Shown here: positions 50,603-61,050 of the stretch, one piece after another
How positions within the stretch are numbered: position 1 is the first letter of the stretch
Layout of the letters: the number at the start of each line of letters is the position of its first letter
Source of the DNA: Flavobacterium flabelliforme
GTDB lineage: Bacteria; Bacteroidota; Bacteroidia; Flavobacteriales; Flavobacteriaceae
Length of the DNA: 64,000 nt
Reading direction: 5' to 3'
NCBI RefSeq assembly: GCF_017948675.1
Contig: NZ_JAGFBU010000001.1
Span: 62,001 to 126,000 of the forward strand
The notes under the pieces: model-generated
The model's input: the letters and a program-made list of their open reading frames with translations, nothing else
The model's database searches: none
What the model was told of the DNA's origin: nothing
Translations under genes and position numbers: made by a program

Positions 50603-51547
50603 ATGAAAATTACAGTGATATCCTTTGATAATTGGGGTTTTAACCAAAAGATTGTTGACCACATATCGGAGGAAGGACACGAGGTTCACCATATTGATTT
50701 CAGTAAATTTAAATATAAATATCCCAATGTCTTATTTAAAGCCTACAATTTTATTTTAAAGTCGTTTTTTAAGCAAAATTTAAAAACGAAATTTTATGGC
50801 AAACAGATTTTAAACGAATTAGACCAAAATCCGAATAAACAAGATTTAATACTTACTATCAAAGGAGATTTTATTGCTCCAGAGTTTGCGAGTAAGATAA
50901 AAAAATACACTAAAAAATCGACTGCTTTTTTTAATGATAACATCAAAAGATGTCCTAAAATTATTGGCGTTTTAGATTGTTTTGATACTGTCTATTCTTT
51001 TGAAAAAGAAGATTGCGAAAAATACAATTTAAAGCATAAAACAAACTTTATTTATAACTTTCAAGAGAAAAAAGAAACTGAAATTACAAAATCAGTTTTC
51101 AATATTTCCTCTTATGGAAGAAGTTTAGACCTTATCACAAAAATTGCCACTGAATTGAGGAAAATAAATATTCCTTATAAAATCATTATTTTTGATAAAA
51201 AAAGAAAACTTAAAAATAACACTTTAGTTACCTCTGTTCAAGAAACAATTCCGCTTGAAGAAGTTAATAATCAGATTAAAAAGGTAAGTTGCTTATTAGA
51301 TTTACAAAGAATAAATCAGTCGGGATTATCCTTTAGAGTTTTCGAAAGTTTGGGATGGCATAAAAAACTAATAACAACCAACAGCTCTATTCGCAACTAC
51401 GATTTTTATAACGAGAATAATATTTTAATAATTGATCCAAAAAATCCAATCATAACTTCTGACTTTTTTGAAAAACCTTTTGTAGAAATTCCACAAGAAA
51501 TAATAGAAAAGTACAAACTGTCCGGATGGTTTAATGAATTTATTTAA
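50603..51547 (+). CDS. Putative glycosyltransferase or LPS core synthesis protein
   Basis: The 314-residue protein has a GT-B-like first half (MKITVISFDNWGFNQKIVDHI, then DLILTIKGDFI). The second half contains LLDLQRINQSGLSFRVFESL followed by KKLITTN. This E(S)L-type pattern resembles CgeB/GT1-type proteins. I cannot name the donor or acceptor. It begins a same-strand run of tightly spaced genes; the next starts three bases after its stop. Confidence 0.65.
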   Translation: MKITVISFDNWGFNQKIVDHISEEGHEVHHIDFSKFKYKYPNVLFKAYNFILKSFFKQNLKTKFYGKQILNELDQNPNKQDLILTIKGDFIAPEFASKIKKYTKKSTAFFNDNIKRCPKIIGVLDCFDTVYSFEKEDCEKYNLKHKTNFIYNFQEKKETEITKSVFNISSYGRSLDLITKIATELRKINIPYKIIIFDKKRKLKNNTLVTSVQETIPLEEVNNQIKKVSCLLDLQRINQSGLSFRVFESLGWHKKLITTNSSIRNYDFYNENNILIIDPKNPIITSDFFEKPFVEIPQEIIEKYKLSGWFNEFI

Positions 51548-51550
51548 AAC

Positions 51551-52525
51551 ATGAAAAGTATATATATATTATGTCCTCCAAACAAAGCAACAGGAGGTCC
51601 AGAAGCTTTGCATCAATTAGGTCATTTATTAAAAAAAGATGGTTATAATGTTACGATGCTCTATTCTAAACGAAAATCAAATCCTGTACATCCTTTTTAT
51701 AAAGACTATCAAATTCCATATACCTATAAGGTAAAAGATAGTGCCGATAATGTAATGATCATTCCTGAATCTATGACCAACTGGATGGCAAGATTTCCAT
51801 TGGCTGAGAAGAAAGTTTGGTGGTTGAGTCTTACTTTCTATGAAATGGCAATGAATAGTAGAGAAGCAAAGAAGAATTTTTTAAGAAAAATATTTGTACC
51901 TTACAAACATACCGAATATCGCTTTGAGAAAAACAAAACTATCACACATTGGTATCAATCACAACGTACAAAAGAGTATTTAGATACAAAAGAATTATGT
52001 AATCCGGCACAGTATTTATGTGATTATGTTGCTGATGTATTTTTTGAAAATTTACCTGAAATAGAGGATTTTGATAAAAAAGATATTATTACTTACAATC
52101 CTAAAAAAGGATTTGATAAAATTGAACCAATTATAAATCTTTTGCCCCAATACCAATGGGTACCGCTATCTGGAATGACTAGAATAGAGATGCGTGATTT
52201 ATTGAGAAAAGCTAAATTGCATGTGGATTTTGGGTATTTTCCTGGAAGAGATAAAATTCCGCGTGAAGCTCTAATTTCAGGTTGTTGTCTATTAACAGGA
52301 AGGGAAGGAACTTCTGGTTTTAAAGAAGATTTAGGCATTCCAGAAATTTATAAATTACATGAAAATGAAATTACTCCAGAAATTGTAATAGAAAAAATAC
52401 GTCACATAATGACTAATTACGATTCTGTTAAAAATGATTTTACATCATTTAGAGCATTTGTTTTATCGGAAAAACAAAGAATGTTAGATGATATTAGAGG
52501 TCTTTTAACTAAAAACAATTCTTAA
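51551..52525 (+). CDS. Putative GT-B glycosyltransferase
   Basis: The 324-residue protein starts with ILCPPNKATGGPEALHQLG, the glycine-rich GT-B N-terminal loop. Near the C-terminus it has PGRDKIPREALISGCCLLTG, which corresponds to the donor-binding E(A/S)L region. It shares neighbours and layout with other envelope polysaccharide transferases; specificity is unknown. Confidence 0.7.
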   Translation: MKSIYILCPPNKATGGPEALHQLGHLLKKDGYNVTMLYSKRKSNPVHPFYKDYQIPYTYKVKDSADNVMIIPESMTNWMARFPLAEKKVWWLSLTFYEMAMNSREAKKNFLRKIFVPYKHTEYRFEKNKTITHWYQSQRTKEYLDTKELCNPAQYLCDYVADVFFENLPEIEDFDKKDIITYNPKKGFDKIEPIINLLPQYQWVPLSGMTRIEMRDLLRKAKLHVDFGYFPGRDKIPREALISGCCLLTGREGTSGFKEDLGIPEIYKLHENEITPEIVIEKIRHIMTNYDSVKNDFTSFRAFVLSEKQRMLDDIRGLLTKNNS

Positions 52526-52527
52526 AG

Positions 52528-53349
52528 ATGATGCTAAGTGTAATAATGATTGTTTACAACCATTCAAAATATATTGAAGAGGCAATCCAAGGCGTTTTAA
52601 AACAAGAAACTAACTTTGATTTCGAATTTATAATATCCAATGATTGTTCAACTGACAATTCTGACAGTCTTATTCGTTCTATAAAAAATCAAAATACAAG
52701 ATGTAAAATTACGTATTATGATCAGAAGGTGAATTTAGGAATGATGCCAAATTTTATGTTCGCCTTAAATGCTGCGAATGGAAAATATATTGCTTTGTGC
52801 GAAGGTGACGATTATTGGACAGATGCTTCTAAACTTCAAAAACAAGTAGATTTTTTAGAACAAAATAATGATTTTAGTATTTGTTTTCACAACGTAAATC
52901 TTGAAATTAACAACACTCTTAAAGAAGACAATCTCAAAAAAAGGATTCCATCTGTATTCGGAATTGAAGAATTAGCCTTAAAAAATGTAATTCATACACC
53001 AAGTGTTGTTTATAGAAATCGATTATTTCCTGAATTTCCTGATTATTTTAAAAATGCTCCAATAGGTGATTATTTTTTACATTTATTGAATGCCCAATAC
53101 GGAAAGATCAAATATATTGATGAAGTAATGGCGGTTTACCGTATTCACGGAACCTCTTATTGGTCTTCTAAAAGTAATGCAGAGCAAGATCAGATACTAA
53201 TTACTTTTTTGAATTTAATAAAAATAAATTTTGAAGGACAAATTCAGAAAATTATAGATCTTCAAATTGAAAAAATTGCAATGAAACATGCTGGTTTTTG
53301 GGATAAAAAGATAAAAAAAATAAAACGTTTTTTTGATCCCAAAAAATAA
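52528..53349 (+). CDS. Family 2 glycosyltransferase
   Basis: The 273-residue GT-A protein starts SVIMIVYNHSKYIEEAIQGV. It has the nucleotide-contacting NDCSTDNS, and CEGDDYWTD (about 90-98) as the metal-binding DxD region. The C-terminus lacks membrane helices. Donor and acceptor are unknown. It is the third transferase of the run. Confidence 0.88.
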   Translation: MMLSVIMIVYNHSKYIEEAIQGVLKQETNFDFEFIISNDCSTDNSDSLIRSIKNQNTRCKITYYDQKVNLGMMPNFMFALNAANGKYIALCEGDDYWTDASKLQKQVDFLEQNNDFSICFHNVNLEINNTLKEDNLKKRIPSVFGIEELALKNVIHTPSVVYRNRLFPEFPDYFKNAPIGDYFLHLLNAQYGKIKYIDEVMAVYRIHGTSYWSSKSNAEQDQILITFLNLIKINFEGQIQKIIDLQIEKIAMKHAGFWDKKIKKIKRFFDPKK

Positions 53350-53444
53350 ATTTAAAATTATACTAAAAAGAAAACATCTTGTTATTAAAAACTTTATAAA
53401 TCAAGTATTTATAAAATAATTTAATCGAATTTTACAAAAAAAAT

Positions 53445-54536
53445 ATGTCTTTATCTCATCCCATATATGTTACCAAATCCTTTTTTCCTCCGCTAAAAGA
53501 GTACAATCATTATTTAGAACGGATTTGGAAAAATGAATGGCTTACTAATAGAGGTGAACTTACTTTAGAATTAGAAAAAAAATTAAAAGAGAAATTAGCT
53601 GTTGATACTATTCTTATTACCAACAACGGAACGATACCGCTGCAAATTGCGCTAAAAATTTTAGGAAACTACGGAGAAATAATAACAACACCTTTCTCTT
53701 ACATAGCTACTACATCTGCTATAATATGGGAAAACTGCACTCCTGTTTTTGTAGATATTGATCCCGATTATCTCACGATTGATGAATTAAAAATTGAAGC
53801 TGCTATTACCGATAAAACAACAGCAATTTTAGCAACACATGTTTTTGGGAATCCTTGTCATGTAGAACGGATTGAAGAAATTGCTAAAAAACACAATTTA
53901 CATGTAATTTATGACGCTGCGCATTGTTTTGGTGTCAATTACAAAGGACAATCCATTTTTAATTATGGTACTGTAAGCACTTGCAGTTTTCACGCTACCA
54001 AAATATTTCACACTGGAGAAGGTGGCGCTATTTTTTGTAAGGATCAAAAACTGTATGAAAAAATATTTTACTCTCATAATTTTGGACACAATGGTCCTGA
54101 AGATTTTCATGGTTTGGGTATTAATGCTAAAATATCAGAATTACAATCTGCTATGGGATTAACCGTTTTGAATCACTTTGATTCCATATTTGAAAACAGA
54201 AAACGTGTGGTAGATTTTTACACTAAAAATCTAAAATTCGAAAGAATATCTAAAATTAAAATTAGAGAAAATACAGAATGGAATTATAGTTATTATCCTG
54301 TTATTTTCGAATCGGAAGAAATGCTTCTAACTGTATTAAAAACGCTCAACGACAATAAAATTTACCCAAGAAGGTATTTTTATCCTTCTTTGAATAAAGT
54401 AAATTATGTACATGGTGCCAATATGCCCATTTCTGAATCAGTTGCTTCCAGAGTTTTATGTTTACCCTTATATAAAGACTTAACCGATGAAGAAGTGTTA
54501 GTAATAGTTAATTTAATAAATCCTTTAACATGTTAA
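53445..54536 (+). CDS. DegT/DnrJ/EryC1/StrS sugar aminotransferase
   Basis: The 363-residue PLP enzyme has TTPFSYIATTSAIIWENCTP and YDAAHCFGV (PLP-contacting Asp). FHATKIFHTGEGG holds the Schiff-base lysine (about residue 185). Such enzymes aminate keto-sugar nucleotides for surface glycans. No sugar-nucleotide dehydratase is nearby, so its substrate must be made elsewhere. It overlaps the following acyltransferase gene by seven bases, suggesting amination followed by acylation of the same sugar. Confidence 0.9.
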   Translation: MSLSHPIYVTKSFFPPLKEYNHYLERIWKNEWLTNRGELTLELEKKLKEKLAVDTILITNNGTIPLQIALKILGNYGEIITTPFSYIATTSAIIWENCTPVFVDIDPDYLTIDELKIEAAITDKTTAILATHVFGNPCHVERIEEIAKKHNLHVIYDAAHCFGVNYKGQSIFNYGTVSTCSFHATKIFHTGEGGAIFCKDQKLYEKIFYSHNFGHNGPEDFHGLGINAKISELQSAMGLTVLNHFDSIFENRKRVVDFYTKNLKFERISKIKIRENTEWNYSYYPVIFESEEMLLTVLKTLNDNKIYPRRYFYPSLNKVNYVHGANMPISESVASRVLCLPLYKDLTDEEVLVIVNLINPLTC

Positions 54537-55168
54537 TAGTTGGCGCAAAAGGTTTTGCAAAAGAAGTTCTTGAAGTTTTACACATTAACGATCAATTACA
54601 ACATATTTCATTTTATGATGATGTTAACGTACTGACAGCAAAAACACTTTATAATAAATTTGAAATTATTACCGATTTAGAAACTGCTTCGGAATACTTT
54701 AAAAACAAATCGAAATTATTTACTATTGGAATAGGAAATCCTATTTTGAGAAAGCAACTTTTTGATAAGTTTACTGCAATTGATGGAATTTACTCTTCGG
54801 TAATTAGTACAAATGCAAAAATTGGACACTACAATACAATAATAGAAACTGGCAGCAACATTATGTGTGGTGTAGTAATAACTAACGACGTACATATTGA
54901 AACAGGAGTATTAATAAATTTGAATTGTACCATAGGTCACGATACAAAAATTGGCAAATTTGTCGAAATATCACCGGGTTCAAATATATCTGGAAATTGC
55001 AAAATTGGAGATTATTCTACTATTGGAACCAATGTTACTGTATTACCCAACATCACAATTGGCACAAATGTAATTGTAGCCGCAGGAGCTGTGGTTACAA
55101 AAGATGTTCCCGATAATTGTATGGTAGCTGGAGTACCAGCAATAATCAAAAAATATTTCAATCAATAA
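54530..55168 (+). CDS. PglD/NeuD-type sugar N- or O-acyltransferase
   Basis: The 212-residue protein opens with MLIVGAKGFAKEVLEVL, the PglD-type Rossmann start. It then forms a left-handed beta-helix of hexapeptide repeats (INLNCTIGHDTKIGKF through GAVVTKDVPDNCMVAGVPA). It is translationally coupled to the aminotransferase, so N-acylation of an amino sugar is likely but not shown. Confidence 0.87.
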   Translation: MLIVGAKGFAKEVLEVLHINDQLQHISFYDDVNVLTAKTLYNKFEIITDLETASEYFKNKSKLFTIGIGNPILRKQLFDKFTAIDGIYSSVISTNAKIGHYNTIIETGSNIMCGVVITNDVHIETGVLINLNCTIGHDTKIGKFVEISPGSNISGNCKIGDYSTIGTNVTVLPNITIGTNVIVAAGAVVTKDVPDNCMVAGVPAIIKKYFNQ

Positions 55169-55175
55169 ATAGAAT

Positions 55176-57041
55176 ATGTTTCAAAATACTGAAGTAAAAT
55201 CCATAAACAAGGGATTTTTAAAACAACTTTATATACAATCTTTATTCAATTTTTTTTTAGTGTTGTTGATTGCTCTTCCCTATTTAAGTTATATAGAAAG
55301 TGGGAATGAAATAAAAGCAAAAATTTATTTTTTAGCAACAACAATAAGTCACTTCTTTTTACTGACAGCTATTCCACTATTATTGAGCATAGTGATTTAT
55401 TTTATTACAAAATCTACACGATTGAGTAGCATAATATTTATAATATTGATGCTCTTAGTGTTGCTCATTCTTAAAGTGGATGCTAATATTTTCAATCAAT
55501 TTAGATACCATTTATCGCCTATCGTATTTAGTTTGTTATTTGGAAAAAGAGCCAGCGACATCTTCCAATTTTCTACTTCAAATGTCATTACTTCAATTTT
55601 ATTTGTTGTTGGTTTAGTTCTAATTCAGCTCTTATTTTTCTGGATTGCAAAAAGAATAATTGATAAAACAAATCAATTTCACATTAGAAAAACACTTGCG
55701 TTTATTGTCATATGCTTGCTTTATAGTCATTCGATATTTGCTTGGGCTGATGTCAATTTTTACAGGCCAGTTTTACAATATAAAAATATTTATCCTGCTT
55801 TTTTTCCTTTAACAGCTGAAGGTTTAATGACAAAACTAGGACTTGTAGATGAAGCATTGATTATGCGAAATAAAGAAATTAGTAAAAATCAGACTCAAAA
55901 CTCCATCCAATATCCATTAGAACCAATTAGTTCGATAGCGTTAGAAAATAAAAAAGATATTGTATTTATCGTAATAGATTCATGGCGTTTTGATTGCATG
56001 TCAAAAGAAATAACTCCTAACATCGCACAGTTTTCGGAGAAATCACAAGTGTTTCAAAATCACAACAGCGGTTCGAACATGACAACTGGAGGAATCTTTT
56101 CGTTGTTTTATGGAATACCTGCTACCTATTTCGACTCGTTTACAGGAGTTGAAAAATCACCTGTTTTTATAGATGAGTTACAAAAGCAAAACTATCAAAT
56201 TGGTATTTTTAGTAGTGCTACTTTAGAAAATCCACCTTTTGATAGGAATGTATTTTCCAGAATAAAAAATATTCGTTTATTCTCTGATGGTGATTCTCCT
56301 GATGAGAGAGATCAAGATGTAACCAAAGATTGGTTGGAATATTACAAAAAAAGAAACACAAAAAATCCTAGCTTTAGTTTTGTCTTTTATGATGCAGCCC
56401 ACGGATTTGATTATCCAGATTCCTATGCGATTCCTTTTAAACCGGCTTGTAAAGAAGTTGATTTTTTAGCTTTGAGTGATAACTACGATGCAAAACCACT
56501 AATAAACAGATATAAAAATGCGCTTCATTTTATTGATAATGAAATAGGAAAAGTAATTTCACATCTTAAGGAAAATAATAAATTACAAAATACTATAATA
56601 GTCATTACCGGAGATCACGGTCAGGAATTTAATGACAATAAAAAAGGGTATTGGCAACACGGAGGAAATTTTTCTAAATTTCAGATTCAAGTACCTATGT
56701 TAATTTATGATGCTTCTAAAAGTCCAAAACAATATGATTACTTAACTTTGCATTATGATATTGTTCCTACCCTAATGAAGCATTATTTAGGAACAACCAA
56801 TAAAGCTGCAGAATACAGTGCAGGAAGAGATATTTACGAAAACAAAAAAAGAGATTGGTTTGTATGCGGATATAATCAAAAGTATTCTGTAATTGAGCAA
56901 AACCAAATCACAAACATTTATGCTTCTGGCTTATTTGAAATTACAGACCAAAAACTGAACACCTTAAGCAAAGATATTAATTACGACGTTATTGAAAATG
57001 CTTTTAAGGAAACAAATAAATTTTATATAAAAAACAAATAA
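55176..57041 (+). CDS. YejM/PbgA-like membrane sulfatase-fold protein
   Basis: The 621-residue protein has five N-terminal membrane helices with a DUF3413-like stretch (ANIFNQFRYHLSPIVFSLLF). A periplasmic sulfatase-fold domain follows: IVIDSWRFDCM, GSNMTTGGIFSLFYGIP with the nucleophile position, and ITGDHGQEF. In E. coli the related YejM regulates LpxC and LPS levels, and other members are hydrolases or transferases. Its place at the end of the LPS cluster fits an LPS-related role. Confidence 0.87.
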   Translation: MFQNTEVKSINKGFLKQLYIQSLFNFFLVLLIALPYLSYIESGNEIKAKIYFLATTISHFFLLTAIPLLLSIVIYFITKSTRLSSIIFIILMLLVLLILKVDANIFNQFRYHLSPIVFSLLFGKRASDIFQFSTSNVITSILFVVGLVLIQLLFFWIAKRIIDKTNQFHIRKTLAFIVICLLYSHSIFAWADVNFYRPVLQYKNIYPAFFPLTAEGLMTKLGLVDEALIMRNKEISKNQTQNSIQYPLEPISSIALENKKDIVFIVIDSWRFDCMSKEITPNIAQFSEKSQVFQNHNSGSNMTTGGIFSLFYGIPATYFDSFTGVEKSPVFIDELQKQNYQIGIFSSATLENPPFDRNVFSRIKNIRLFSDGDSPDERDQDVTKDWLEYYKKRNTKNPSFSFVFYDAAHGFDYPDSYAIPFKPACKEVDFLALSDNYDAKPLINRYKNALHFIDNEIGKVISHLKENNKLQNTIIVITGDHGQEFNDNKKGYWQHGGNFSKFQIQVPMLIYDASKSPKQYDYLTLHYDIVPTLMKHYLGTTNKAAEYSAGRDIYENKKRDWFVCGYNQKYSVIEQNQITNIYASGLFEITDQKLNTLSKDINYDVIENAFKETNKFYIKNK

Positions 57042-57048
57042 TTTTTTT

Positions 57049-57618
57049 ATGGAAAATAGTAATCAAGAAATTCAAAACGCATACGATATAATTAAGGAAG
57101 GTGGAATTATACTCTATCCAACGGATACCGTTTGGGGAATTGGCTGTGATGCCACCAATCCTGAAGCTGTAGCTAAAATATACAAACTTAAGAAAAGAGC
57201 AGAAACACAAAGCATGATTGTGCTCATGAATGGAGAACGCATGATGTACAATGTGTTTAAAGATATACCCGAAGTAGCATGGCAAATCATGGATCTTTCA
57301 GAAAATCCTACCACACTGGTATTAGACAAACCAAGAAACGTGGCGGCAAATCTAATTGCTGCAGATCAAACATTAGGAATTAGAATCGTAAAGGAACCTT
57401 TTTGCTTTAAGTTGTTAGAAAAAATGAAAAAGCCACTTGTTTCTACATCGGCAAATATATCAGGCCAACCTACTCCAAAAAGTTTTAAAGAAATTAGTCC
57501 TGAAATTATAAAAGGCGTAGACTATGTTGTAAATTTGCACCGCGATAAAATAGCAGGAAAACCGTCAACAATAATTAAATTAACGAGTGATTCTCAAGTT
57601 AAAGTAATTCGTAAATAA
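57049..57618 (+). CDS. Sua5/YciO/YrdC threonylcarbamoyladenylate synthase
   Basis: The 189-residue protein makes the intermediate for the t6A modification of tRNAs that read ANN codons. YPTDTVWGIGCDATN (about 23-37), IYKLKKRAE and STSANISGQPTP are the family motifs. It starts seven bases after the YejM-like gene and is followed by the CCA transferase gene, giving a tRNA-maturation pair. Confidence 0.92.
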   Translation: MENSNQEIQNAYDIIKEGGIILYPTDTVWGIGCDATNPEAVAKIYKLKKRAETQSMIVLMNGERMMYNVFKDIPEVAWQIMDLSENPTTLVLDKPRNVAANLIAADQTLGIRIVKEPFCFKLLEKMKKPLVSTSANISGQPTPKSFKEISPEIIKGVDYVVNLHRDKIAGKPSTIIKLTSDSQVKVIRK

Positions 57619-57666
57619 ATACTCACTTCTATAAAGAGGAATCAATTTAGACCGAAAAAAATTATT

Positions 57667-59091
57667 TTGAAAAACTACAAACAAGCCCTACATAACAAAA
57701 TATTTGAAGTCATAACTCAAGCTTCCGAAGAACTTAACATTGATAGTTATGTGATTGGTGGTTTCGTAAGAGATTTGATTTTAAAAAGAGAATTCAAAAA
57801 AGATATTGATATTGTTGCCGTAGGTAGCGGAATTGAATTGGCCCTAAAAGTGTCTGAATTACTTCCAAAAAAACCAAAAGTACAAGTTTTTAAAACCTAT
57901 GGAACCGCTATGTTGCGTTTTGAAGATACTGAGATTGAATTTGTAGGTGCTCGAAAAGAATCGTATCATTTTGAAAGCAGAAATCCTGTGGTGGAAAATG
58001 GTACTCTTGAAGATGACCAAAACAGACGTGACTTTACGATCAACGCGTTGGCTTTATCTTTAAATAAAGAAAATTTTGGAGATTTATCAGATCCTTTTAA
58101 TGGCTTAGTTGATTTAGAAAATAAAACAATAAAAACCCCTCTGGATCCTGACATTACTTTTTCTGATGATCCCTTAAGGATGTTAAGAGGAATTCGATTT
58201 GCCAATCAGTTGGGTTTTGAAATTGAAGAAAACTCTTTAAAATCAATCACAAAAAATGCGGAACGAATCAAAATTATTTCTGGAGAGCGCATCGTAGAGG
58301 AACTCAATAAAATTCTTTCTACAGACAAACCGTCTATTGGTTTTTTACTGTTATTTAAAACTGGACTTTTAGATATTATTCTTCCGGAATTAACAGCTTT
58401 AAATCAAGTAGAAGAAATTGAAGGACATACACATAAAAATAATTTTTATCATACATTAGAAGTTGTAGATAATATTTGCCCTAATACCGATGATGTTTGG
58501 TTGCGTTGGTCCGCTTTGTTACACGATATTGGAAAAGCGCCCACCAAACGATTTAATAAAAAACAAGGCTGGACATTTCACGGACATGAATTTCTTGGTG
58601 GTAAAATGGCCAAAAAAATATTCGAACGCTTGCACATGCCATTGAATCACAAAATGAAATTTGTTCAAAAAATGGTAATGATGAGTTCTCGTCCTATCGT
58701 TTTGTCGCAAGATACCGTAACAGATTCTGCGGTTCGCCGTTTAGTTTTTGATGCTGGAGAAGATGTAGAGAACTTAATGACTTTATGTGAAGCAGATATC
58801 ACTACTAAAAACCCAAATAAATTTAAAAAATACCACAATAATTTTGAAATCGTTAGAAAGAAAATTGTCGAAGTAGAAGAACGCGATCAAGTACGCAATT
58901 TTCAACCTCCTATTTCTGGTGAGGAAATCATGGTTCTTTTTAATTTAAAACCTTCTAAGGAAATCGGAATGTTGAAAGAAGCCATTAAAGAAGCCATTTT
59001 AGAAGGAGAGATTCCTAACGAATATAATGCTGCTTATGCATTTATGCTGAAGAGAGCTGCAAAAATTGGACTAAAGATTAACGCTTGTTGA
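57667..59091 (+). CDS. cca: CCA tRNA nucleotidyltransferase with HD domain
   Basis: This polymerase adds or repairs the 3' CCA of tRNA. The 474-residue protein starts at TTG ([11 protein letters not shown]). It has [11 protein letters not shown] and [11 protein letters not shown] (metal-binding aspartates), [11 protein letters not shown], and the HD motif [11 protein letters not shown] (about 285) with a longer C-terminal HD part. Bacteroidota enzymes commonly have the HD domain; it could alternatively be a poly(A) polymerase. Confidence 0.91.
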   Translation: MKNYKQALHNKIFEVITQASEELNIDSYVIGGFVRDLILKREFKKDIDIVAVGSGIELALKVSELLPKKPKVQVFKTYGTAMLRFEDTEIEFVGARKESYHFESRNPVVENGTLEDDQNRRDFTINALALSLNKENFGDLSDPFNGLVDLENKTIKTPLDPDITFSDDPLRMLRGIRFANQLGFEIEENSLKSITKNAERIKIISGERIVEELNKILSTDKPSIGFLLLFKTGLLDIILPELTALNQVEEIEGHTHKNNFYHTLEVVDNICPNTDDVWLRWSALLHDIGKAPTKRFNKKQGWTFHGHEFLGGKMAKKIFERLHMPLNHKMKFVQKMVMMSSRPIVLSQDTVTDSAVRRLVFDAGEDVENLMTLCEADITTKNPNKFKKYHNNFEIVRKKIVEVEERDQVRNFQPPISGEEIMVLFNLKPSKEIGMLKEAIKEAILEGEIPNEYNAAYAFMLKRAAKIGLKINAC

Positions 59092-59142
59092 ATTGAGAAA
59101 TAAACAGATTTCAAATACCTTTGTATAAATTAATTTTGAACA

Positions 59143-60165
59143 ATGAAAAAAGAGAATAATTACGTGAGCATCTGGTTGCTATCCGGTTGTTTATTATTGT
59201 TTATAATGGTTGTTGTTGGAGGAATCACCAGATTGACAAATTCTGGTTTGTCTATGACGGATTGGCATTTGGTAACAGATACTTTCCCTCCACTTACAGA
59301 GGCAAAATGGTTACAAACATTTGAAGAATACAAGAAATTTCCAGAATATCAAAAAATCAACATCCATAATGATTTTACGCTAAGTGACTATAAATTCATT
59401 TATTTCTGGGAATGGTTTCACCGATTTATTGGTAGAATCATTGGCCTAGTATTTATTATTCCATTCTTCTACTTTTTATTAAAAAAACGTCTTTCAAGCC
59501 CAACTATCAAAAAGTGTATCGTATTACTTTCTATGGGTGCTTTTCAAGGTTTTTTAGGATGGTTTATGGTTAAAAGTGGTTTAATTGATGATCCAGACGT
59601 AAGTCATTTTAGATTAGCATTACACCTTACTTTTGCATTTATCACGTTTGCTTACACGCTTTGGGTTGCACTAGATTTAATCTATCCAAATAAAATTGAA
59701 GTAATCGTTCCGCTACGAAATCTAGCACGAGTTGCATTAGTCTTTTTGATAATTCAAATTATTTATGGCGGATTTGTAGCAGGTTTAAACGCCGGTTTAA
59801 TTCACAACCACTGGCCACTAATGAGTGATGGACAATTTATACATGACAGTGTTTTTATAGAACAAAAAACATTATTCTTGAATCTTGTTGAAGGAAAAAG
59901 TGGGGTTCAATTCGTTCACAGAACTATGGCCTATTTTGTAGTTGCTCTTATAATTGCTTTGTACATAAGAAGCAAAAAATTTGCCCTTACAAGTATTCAA
60001 AAAAGAGGAATAAACACTTTATTAATTTTCGTATTTATACAATTTACATTAGGTGTTTTCACTTTATTGTATGGCGTTCCGTTGTGGTTGGGTTTGGTAC
60101 ACCAAATTATGGCCTTCTTTTTACTTACAGCCATGACCTTTACCTTACACCGATTGTCTAAATAG
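59143..60165 (+). CDS. ctaA: Heme A synthase (COX15/CtaA)
   Basis: CtaA oxidises heme O to heme A for aa3-type oxidases. The 340-residue protein has eight predicted helices. VVVGGITRLTNSGLSMTDWH opens it, and EWFHRFIGRIIG and QFVHRTMAYFVV contain the heme-ligand histidines. The presence of ctaA implies that the organism has a heme-a oxidase besides the cbb3 type found here. Confidence 0.94.
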   Translation: MKKENNYVSIWLLSGCLLLFIMVVVGGITRLTNSGLSMTDWHLVTDTFPPLTEAKWLQTFEEYKKFPEYQKINIHNDFTLSDYKFIYFWEWFHRFIGRIIGLVFIIPFFYFLLKKRLSSPTIKKCIVLLSMGAFQGFLGWFMVKSGLIDDPDVSHFRLALHLTFAFITFAYTLWVALDLIYPNKIEVIVPLRNLARVALVFLIIQIIYGGFVAGLNAGLIHNHWPLMSDGQFIHDSVFIEQKTLFLNLVEGKSGVQFVHRTMAYFVVALIIALYIRSKKFALTSIQKRGINTLLIFVFIQFTLGVFTLLYGVPLWLGLVHQIMAFFLLTAMTFTLHRLSK

Positions 60166-60276
60166 TATTGTAAAAAACATAAATTATTTAACTTACTTTT
60201 ACTAACAACCAATTGTTACACAATAACAAAAATACAACCAGACTATATTGTCGCATTTCTTTGCTTATAAACTTAA

Positions 60277-61050
60277 ATGTCTAAACTAGCTCCTCAAGAT
60301 AAATTTTTAGATTTATCAGATTATGGAAGACCTATTGGAAATTTTATTGCCAATCAACTTAAAAACACTCGCTTTACTCCTATTCATGTTACGCTTGTTT
60401 TTGGTGTTTCTGGATTAATTGCTATTTACTTTATTTTAATAAATCAGTATTTATTAGCTGGTTTTTTCATCATTTTAAAGTCAATTATTGATGCAGCCGA
60501 TGGTGAATTAGCACGATTAAAAAACACACCTTCTTATACCGGAAGATACTTAGATAGCGTATTTGATATCATTTTAAATTTTTTGTTTTTGATGACCATT
60601 TGCTATGTTTCAAACACTAGTATTTGGCTTACTTTATTGGCATTTATTGGCATTCAATTGCAAGGCACTTTATACAATTATTACTATGTAATTTTAAGAA
60701 ATAAATCGGTTGGTGGAGATACTACGAGCAAGATTTTCGAAAATAAATCACCTCGCGCTTTACCGGGAGAGCGTCAAAAATCAGTAGATATTTTGTTCTT
60801 TATTTACACCATTGTATATGGCGCTTTCGATAAAATAATTCACCTATTAGATAATGATGCTTATAAGGTTAAGACGTTTCCTAACTGGTTCATGACATTA
60901 GTCAGTCTATACGGATTAGGATTTCAGTTATTGATTATTGCCATCATGTTACCTTTACAACTTATTGAATATATAGTTCCGTTTTTTATTGCTTACACTG
61001 GGCTTATATTTGCACTGATTGGAATCAGAAAATTGGTTTTTAAGGTTTAA
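60277..61050 (+). CDS. CDP-alcohol phosphatidyltransferase family protein
   Basis: The 257-residue membrane protein contains the family motif D-G-x2-A-R-x8-G-x3-D-x3-D as DAADGELARL with GRYLDSVFD (about 70-95) and has about six helices. It joins an alcohol phosphate to a CDP-lipid or the reverse; the substrate cannot be read. It stands alone between ctaA and the CsbD gene. The 213-bp gap that follows holds nothing I can support beyond an imperfect promoter string near 61213. Confidence 0.86.
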   Translation: MSKLAPQDKFLDLSDYGRPIGNFIANQLKNTRFTPIHVTLVFGVSGLIAIYFILINQYLLAGFFIILKSIIDAADGELARLKNTPSYTGRYLDSVFDIILNFLFLMTICYVSNTSIWLTLLAFIGIQLQGTLYNYYYVILRNKSVGGDTTSKIFENKSPRALPGERQKSVDILFFIYTIVYGAFDKIIHLLDNDAYKVKTFPNWFMTLVSLYGLGFQLLIIAIMLPLQLIEYIVPFFIAYTGLIFALIGIRKLVFKV

